NCBI GenBank assembly: GCA_019671005.1
Contig: CM033726.1
Coordinates: 17,295,608 to 17,359,607 of the forward strand
Origin: Hibiscus mutabilis
Taxonomy: Eukaryota; Streptophyta; Magnoliopsida; Malvales; Malvaceae
Direction: 5' to 3'
Length of the DNA stretch: 64,000 nt
Shown: in pieces, positions 57,412 to 64,000 of the stretch
Layout of the letters: every line of letters begins with the position of its first letter
How positions within the stretch are numbered: the stretch's first letter is position 1
Translations under genes and position numbers: made by a program
The notes under the pieces: generated by a model
Seen by the model: only the letters and a program-made list of their open reading frames with translations
Databases searched by the model: none
Told to the model about the DNA's origin: nothing

Positions 57412-59420
57412 TGTAACCCCCTTGACCTGGTCTAGTCGCAAGACCAAACCGAGAGAACTACATTAGGGCTTACCGAGACAAACCCGAAAGATTCTCCTAG
57501 AAAATAGTCCATTTTTTATTTTATCTTATCTAAATGCATAATTAAGTCCTAAGGTCATGCTGGATATGGTGACAATTACAACTCAATCGAGCGTCGAATT
57601 GACTTCCAATTATACGAATTTGTGTTATATGGACTAAAATGTATTTTCAGATAATTAGAAGGTTTTTATTGTAATTAAATTTACCAATCCTTAATTAGTC
57701 ATATTTCATACAATCAGGTTAAATTTCAAATTAAAATAACCATCTAAACTCATTTAATTGCATGATCAAGAAACAGGGACTAAAATGCAAAAATTCAAAC
57801 TTTAGAAGGCATCATAACAGAATTAATGGCTGGCGTACCAGTACGGAAACTTCCTGTATCGCAATGAGTATAAAATTCAAAGGCGTATTAGTACGGTCCT
57901 TAGGCGTACCGATACTGGTATGTGTTTTCGAAAATATTAAATTCTAGTGGCTAAAGGGCGTATCGATACGATTGCCCGTGTACCGACACCATGCTTATTT
58001 CTTAGCTACGCATATCGATACGGTTACTAGGCGTATCGATACTCCTAGGCAATTTTGCCCAGATTGAGCTGAGACATGTCCCCGCGTATCGATCCATGAG
58101 GACCCATGCCGGTACGAACATGTCTGTAATGACCTCTTGGTCCAACATATGACACTTTGACTCAATCTAACATACTCTAATCAACATCTAATTATCACAC
58201 AACATCCCAAACATTAATTCCTCAGACATAAAAGCATGGTAGAAGATCATATTCAACATATCGAATCCAAACATAAGTCATATGGGCATGATTTCTACCA
58301 AGCATGCATATTGTTTCCCAACCCCTCAAAACCAGACATTAAGCATCATACAAGTCCAAAACATCAACCATAACTTGTATCAACAGGGAATATCCAAAAT
58401 AAACCTCCCAATTACAACTTCGTCACATTGCCTCTTATTACTACTATGTATGTGTAAAACCATACTTGCAAATACTTCACTTCTTGGATCTTTCCTTACC
58501 TACTCCCTGTCCGTAAGGGTCTATTTCTCTGCATTGATGAGAAAGGAGAGCGTAAGCTATAAGCTTAGTGAGGGAATCTCAAAAACACTCATCAATGCAT
58601 TTAAAACCAATTTTATTCAAATCTAGAGTATAAGTCTCTTGCCAAAACATCTCATGCCTCTATAATCTCTTTCAAATGCACCTTTAAATCGTTTTCAACA
58701 CATGTATCATGGATTTTATCACAAACCTCAATTTAAGCTTCATATGCCAAAATATCTAAATAGCAAGCTTAAAGAGCAACACATATATAAACCACATTAT
58801 ACAAAACATAATACACTTCTCATGATACATCATCTCGTATATTGGCATTCAAGTGACTCAAAACAAGTTTCTTTCCTACTTATAAAACCACATCGGATAC
58901 ATAGATTTCCCAAGTGGTTCCTTCGACCACTTAACATACATCTAACCAGAGCAAATGGTACATTTAACCCCTCGACGGTTACAATGTATACTATCTAAAA
59001 TGGGAGCAAACGACACATTTAACCCCTCAACCATTGTGATACTCAATCCTCCAGTGGGAGAATACGACACAATTAATCCCTCATCCGCTGCGGTTCTCAT
59101 GGTGTAGAAAATGGCACAATTATCTCCTCGGCACACACGAGGTGACTTATTATAGTGCACTTTAAACCCTATGGCTAGCCAACTATATCCGATAACATTT
59201 ACCTCAGCCACTTGCCAATATACCCAATAAAAACCACATTAACTTATTGTTTTATATATGCATCAATTCAAACCATTTTCCAATACATTAAACCATGTAT
59301 TATAGCATTCTCAAAATACTTTCATAAATCATTTGCTTTACTCAAATCTAAACATGTATAATCATTTGAAACATCTTTCATTTCTAAAACATGCATATAG
59401 CAGTAAGTAATCAAATCTAT
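57412..59420 (-). repeat. Family A LTR, 5' part missing
   Basis: On the minus strand it ends GGGGGTTACA at 57412. It carries the palindrome array (57828-58117), the R hairpin TAAGCT-ATA-AGCTTA (58553-58567) and the 50-60 bp tandem repeat (58950-59110). It is cut at 59420 by a family B LTR, so about 1.4 kb of its 5' end is absent. An open frame at 58282-58626 resembles nothing and is treated as chance. Confidence 0.85.
57828..58117 (-). repeat. GTATCGATAC palindrome array (LTR copy 5)
   Basis: Copies include GCGTATCGATACG near 57959, ATATCGATACGG near 58013 and GCGTATCGATAC near 58031, with degenerate relatives between. Confidence 0.85.
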
Positions 59421-62278
59421 TGTAATACCTCAAATTTTGGTTAGTGACCAAAATGAAAAACTTGAAAAAGTTTGGTGACCAAAATGTAAAATTTGAAAAG
59501 TTTGGTTCCAAAGTGTAAATTTTAAAAAGTTTAGGGACTAAGTTGTAATTTTCAAAAGTTATGTAATTTAGTCTCGTAAATGAATAGTTCACCCCCAAGA
59601 GTGGCATTTTTGTGTTACCCGGATTTTTGATACGGAGTTTGTATTAAGAGCTATAAAGCTTTAAAGTTCGGAAAAAATATAGATAATCAGATTTAATCGA
59701 ATAAATGAGAAATATTTTATGAGATATTTTATTAAAATAAGGCAAGGGTAAAAGGGTCATTTCCATGTCTTATTTTAATTAAAATTAAAATGGACCATTG
59801 GATTAAAGATTACTTTTCCATGTGTAATCTTAGCCATTGGATGAAAAATGGCAAGATGGTAATTTTTGAAGATGGCAAGGGCAAAGATGGTAATCACTAA
59901 CTCCTTGGATTGTTTTGGGCCCTTGGATTGGTAGGTAGACATGTGGCTTAGTATGGAGCTTTGGATTGCAAGGGTAAAAAGGTCATTAGACTTTAAAATG
60001 AATTTAAAATTCATTTTAATATATTAAATACAAGTGGCTAAATTGGAAAGAAAAGAAATTTCAAGATTTCTCCCCCATTTTCAGCCAAGTTTCGAACACC
60101 CCAAAGGTAAGAAGAAAAACTTTTCTTCTTGATTTTTCAAGCTTATTTAGTTGGAATTTTGATGAAGACATGAAATATGAAATTAATCTACATGAAATTC
60201 TCTATCTTTTGGTACCATTTGTTCATGCTTTCCTTGCTTAGAACCTTGGTTTTGTGATTTTGAAGGATGAAGGGGATGTTGAATTAGGATGAACTAAGGC
60301 TAGTTTTTGATGAATATGATGTTGTAGAATCATATTAAAGCTTGTGTGATGGTTGATACTACATGGAAATAGTTAAACCCTAAATTGTTCAAAGTTAGGG
60401 TTTTGGTAGAAAAGTTGAATTTAGATTGATTTTGATATGTGAATGATTGTGAAATATTGGAAATAATGTTTTAAGTGTTAAGTGAACCAATTTGGAAACT
60501 TGGAAAGTTACAAGGATGATTTTAGCAATTTGTAAGAATTAGGGGAAATTATGGAAAATTTTCCATAAATTTGGAAATGTTGAAATTCTGATTTTATAAG
60601 CTTTAAAATGTCATTTGGGCTATTTTGGAAGTTTGTAAAACTATAAGGACCAATTTAGAAATTTTGAAAAGATTAGGGACCAATTCGGTAATTTGGAAGA
60701 ATTCAAGGACTAAAGTGAAAAATTATTTTCATGGAAGTATTATACTGGAATAAATGTTAGAATGAGTTATAAATCATTCTTTGAGTAAATGTTTGAAGAA
60801 ATATGTATTGACGATGAAATGACTTATGTCATGAAACTAATATTCGGAAAATATTAGGGTGATTATAGGAATATTATTCCTATATTGTTTATGTGTTAGT
60901 AAGATACTAACATACAATTGGGAATGTACTTATGGTGTTTTTAATATACTTGTAGACTGTGAACAAAATCAAGATCGAATTAGCAATCGAGGAAAAGAAC
61001 GGGACCAAAGATGAACTTAGTGAGGCTAGTTGAATATTGACCGAGTATAAAGTGTTAAGGTGAATGCATTTTTATGCATGGAAAATATTATGTTTAATCT
61101 GAAAGACTTGTGATAAGTCTGGTATAATTATATGCTTGAAGATTATATTTATTTTGATATTTGACATTTTGAGAATTGTCAAAGGTAGAACTATGATGCA
61201 TTTGATCACTAGATATATCAGGTATGTATGTTTATGTTATATTTAGGGTATTAACAACACAATATTTAATTATATTGCCATGGATGAATCGAATATAGAA
61301 TTGGAAAGTATGCCCAAATAAGTAAATGAGGTATAGAGTATAGTTGGCATGCCATAGAGTCCAATAGGTTAGCACTTCGGTGTGGTTTACTAACACTTAG
61401 GTGTGGTTCTTTAGCACTTATGTGCGATCTCTTAGCACTTCGGTGCAGTTTATTAGCACTTTGATGCAGTTTTGACTCGTGTACTCAAGTCCTCAAACTA
61501 TGTTGGGCAATAATTTATTTGATAATAAATGGTTGATAAATTAGAGAGTAGGTGAACTCTCGGATAATGGCAAGGATATTAATAGGATTTATGAATCCAG
61601 ATTATATTATGTTAATATTTCATTAACATAAGGGAAATAAAGGAATAGTGATCAAACTGCACATTTATTTTATTATTATTATAATTCAAGCATGTTGATT
61701 TATATTAAATAATTATAATGCCTCACTAAGTATATACTTAGCGTATGATGATTTTCATGCGTAGGTAGTAATCTCGGGCAGGAGTAAGGAGTATCAGCAT
61801 CATCATCCAGGGAGATAATAGTCATAGTGGTAATATACATCTTTGATGTATTTTGTTTATCTCTAGTTGGCATGTATAAAATAATAATAACTCACTTTAA
61901 CTGATCTAGGTATGGTTTATAATATTAATATCTAGACGAGTGGATACTTTATAATGTGGACTATACTAGTTTAAAGAAATTACTAGTAATGGTAATCAGG
62001 TAAAGTTATAAATTTGATTTTTAGAGTAATCAAGATCATTTTTAATTTAGGCAGTTTTTAGACAGTTTTCTTGATTAAAATGTGTAGTTACAAACTGCCA
62101 AGTTGCTGCCTGAAAAAGGAAAATATTTGACAAGTTAAAATTTAGTAATTGGTTTTACGCGATAAATTGAAATTTTTTAAAATTGCTGTTTTTGATTAAA
62201 TAGAGTAGTATAAAATACGGTTAATTATTAGGTGTCATTCCTTACTAGTATTAAGAATTAAGTACTGGTAAGGGTGTT
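59421..62278 (+). repeat. Family B 5' LTR (last bases lost)
   Basis: It starts TGTAATACCTC and runs to GGGTGTT, lacking the final ACA. It then joins RNase H sequence directly, so primer-binding site, gag, protease and RT are deleted. The R hairpin CTAAGTATATACTTAG (61726-61741) is a perfect 16-bp palindrome. A 20-22 bp tandem repeat (TTAGCACTTCGGTG type, five units) lies at 61369-61474. Confidence 0.9.
61369..61474 (+). repeat. 20-22 bp tandem repeat, five copies
   Basis: Units of the form T(T/A)A(G/A)CACTT(C/A)GGTG(T/C) plus GGTTT(A/T)-like text follow the GCATGCCATAGAGTCC motif. The same motif precedes other repeats in other family B LTRs. Confidence 0.85.
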
Positions 62279-62700
62279 GGCTTATGCTTTGGGATGTGTG
62301 CTGATGCAAGAAGGAAAAGTGGTAGCTTATGCTTCCCGACAACTCAAAACTCATGAGAGGAACTATCCCACTCATGATTTTGAGTTGGCTGCAGTGGTGT
62401 TTGCACTAAAAATTTTGCGACACTACTTGTATGGTGAAAATGCTATATTTTCATTGATCATAAAAGTCTGAAGTACTTGTTATCCCAAAAGGAACTCGAT
62501 TTGAGGCAGAGAAGATGGATAGAATTAATCAAGGATTATGATGTAATTATTGATTATCATCCAAGAAAGGCTAATGTGGTAGCAGACGCACTTAGCCGGA
62601 AAACATTTTCTACCTTGAGAGCCCTGAATGCCCAGTTGAAAATGCAGGAAAATGGTGCATTAGTGGCAGAATTTCAAATCAAGCCAAAGATGAAGGGTGC
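62279..62700 (+). pseudogene. Family B RNase H, truncated
   Basis: It starts mid-domain (ALGCVLMQEGKVVAYASRQL), so the first catalytic Asp is lost. DFELAAVVFALKILRHYL and VVADALSRKTF are kept. A one-base loss near 62440 shifts the frame. A second deletion after EFQIKPK shifts it again before integrase. Confidence 0.88.
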
Positions 62701-63769
62701 TTGGAAAGAATAAAGCAAATTGAAAGCGGTGAGTCTAAGGACTTTGAAGTAAAGTCTAATGGGTGCTTATATTATAAAGGACGTTTATACGTTCTTGAGG
62801 ATGATGAGCTGAAGAAAGAAATACTTTCTGAAGCCCATTACAGCCCTTTAACAATGCATCCAGGTGACAACAAAATGTATCAAGATGTGAAAAGTCGTTT
62901 TTCGTGGCCTGGCATGAAGCGAACCATCACAGAATTTGTTTCCAAGTGTTTGGCTTGTAACAGGCTTGCTATTGACACCAAGTAAAAAGGATACAATCTA
63001 GGTGATCGTAGATCGATTGAATAATTCGGCACACTTCATACCAGTTCGCGCGGATTATTCCTTGAACAAGTTGGCAGAATTATATATCAATGAGATTGTT
63101 AGGTTGCATGGTGTTCCTATGTCTATTATATCGGACAGAGATCCCAGGTTCACTTCAAGATTTTGGAGTGCTTTACACGAGGTATTGGGAACTAAATTAC
63201 ATTTTAGCACTACTTTTCATCGCCAAACGGACGGGCAGTCAGAGAGAACTATCCAAGTATTGGAAGGTTTGCTTAGAGCGTGTGTAATAAATTTTGCGGG
63301 TTCTTGGGAAAAGTATCTCCCATTGGCAGAATTCGCATATAACAATTGTTATCAATCAAGCATAAAAATGGCTCCTTACGAAGCATTATATGGGAGGAAA
63401 TGTAGAACGCCATTAAATTGGTTCGAGCTTGAGGATCAAAAGGTTATTGGACTGGATCTTGTTCAAGAGGTGGAAGATAAGGTAAGAATCATTCAGGATA
63501 ATCTCAAAGCTGCCTCTAACAGACAAAAGTCTTACTCAGATCGTAAAAGAAAAGATATTGAGTTTGAAGTCGAAGATAAGGTCTTTTTCAAAGTATCACC
63601 CTGGAAAAAAGTGTTACGCTTTGGACTAAAAGGTAAACTTAGTCCAAGATTTATCGGCCCTTATGAGATTCTAAAAATGGTTGGTCCAGTGGCATATCAG
63701 TTAGCATTGCCACCCGAGATGAGTAAGATCCATGATGTTTTTCATGTATCCATGCTGAGAAAGTATTGA
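62701..63769 (+). pseudogene. Family B integrase with core deletion
   Basis: The zinc region is complete (HYSPLTMHPGDNKMYQDV, CLAC). Then about 110 bp are missing relative to the copy at 33110-33220, removing the stretch with the first catalytic Asp. From 62998 a long open frame reads VDRLNNSAHFIPVRADYSL, MSIISDRDPRFTSRFWSAL and DGQSERTIQVLE, where the catalytic Glu is kept. SPWKKVLRFGLKGKLSPRF keeps the Trp that is a stop in the two other copies. It ends at a stop (63767-63769) where Arg is expected. Confidence 0.92.
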
Positions 63770-63997
63770 TCAGATCTTTCTCATGTCATTACACCAGAAG
63801 AAATCAAGATTCAACAGGATCTGACATACAAGGAAGAACCTACGAAGATATTAGCTCACGGAGAAAAACAGCTAAGAAATAAAAAGATTCCTCTAGTTAA
63901 AGTTTTATGGAGAAGTCATAAAGTAGAGGAAACTACTTGGGAACCTAAGGAATCAATAAAAAAGCAGTATCCGCATCTTTTTCAATCTAGTACTTAG
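63770..63997 (+). pseudogene. Family B chromodomain tail
   Basis: It continues the integrase frame after a single stop: SDLSHVITPEEIKIQQDLTY, then VKVLWRSHKVEETTWEPKES, then QYPHLF, with its own stop at 63995-63997. The element's 3' LTR must lie beyond the window. Confidence 0.9.
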
Positions 63998-64000
63998 GAA

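Noticed and set aside
58282..58626. Open frame of 114 codons on the plus strand
   Set aside because: It lies wholly inside a minus-strand family A LTR, shows no protein motif, and is not kept in the other LTR copies.

Overview
The window is plant nuclear DNA, most likely from a eudicot. It is AT-rich and built almost wholly of nested, decayed LTR retrotransposons: Ty3/gypsy of the Athila and chromovirus lineages (Tekay-like and Reina-like), Ty1/copia remnants, and two non-autonomous DNA transposons. I see no intact host gene, tRNA, rRNA or CRISPR array. Nearly every coding stretch is a gag-pol fragment with stops, frameshifts or deletions. The species cannot be told from the sequence alone. 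Lineage names rest on motif recognition without a database search.

Layout, left to right. Positions 1-593 are the end of a chromovirus family A LTR (+). Positions 594-1813 and 10417-15339 are family A sequence on the minus strand (protease, gag, primer-binding site, 3.5 kb LTR), split by an Athila element at 1814-10407. The Athila element keeps gag, protease, integrase and a downstream ORF but has lost reverse transcriptase and RNase H. Positions 15340-16145 are a truncated LTR of a third chromovirus family. Positions 16146-17610 are a copia 3' end, 17945-18635 a foldback Mutator-type MITE, and 18871-20186 the 3' end of a Tat-like element.

The centre is a nest whose layers are mostly confirmed by target-site duplications (TSDs). 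A Reina-like integrase gene (20190-21384, resuming at 48876) is split by a family A element (21385-48875, TSD GAAAG). The 5' LTR of that element is split by an unclassified insertion of about 1.4 kb, which is split by a family B element (22562-37131, TSD AGTGC/AGTGT). The gag zinc knuckle of that element is in turn split by a 4.0 kb solo LTR (26656-30696, TSD CGGTT/CGGTC). By-eye LTR divergence falls from outer to inner layers, as expected.

The right side holds the Reina chromodomain tail, a hexamer microsatellite, a hAT-type element with a perfect 8-bp TSD (50791-51803), and a copia element (about 52290-57411) split by a family B LTR. A minus-strand family A LTR (57412-59420) follows, then a family B element running off the window end (59421-64000).

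The most interesting signals are at DNA level. The Athila element carries a recurrent palindrome, GTTGCC-NN-GGCAAC, in its LTRs and, in different reading frames, in its coding linkers. Family A LTRs carry arrays of a GTATCGATAC palindrome. Chromovirus LTRs of all three families share a small hairpin with compensatory changes. A four-unit hairpin array lies in the Athila 3' untranslated region. A 737-bp duplication flanks the Athila insertion with a template-switch-like junction.
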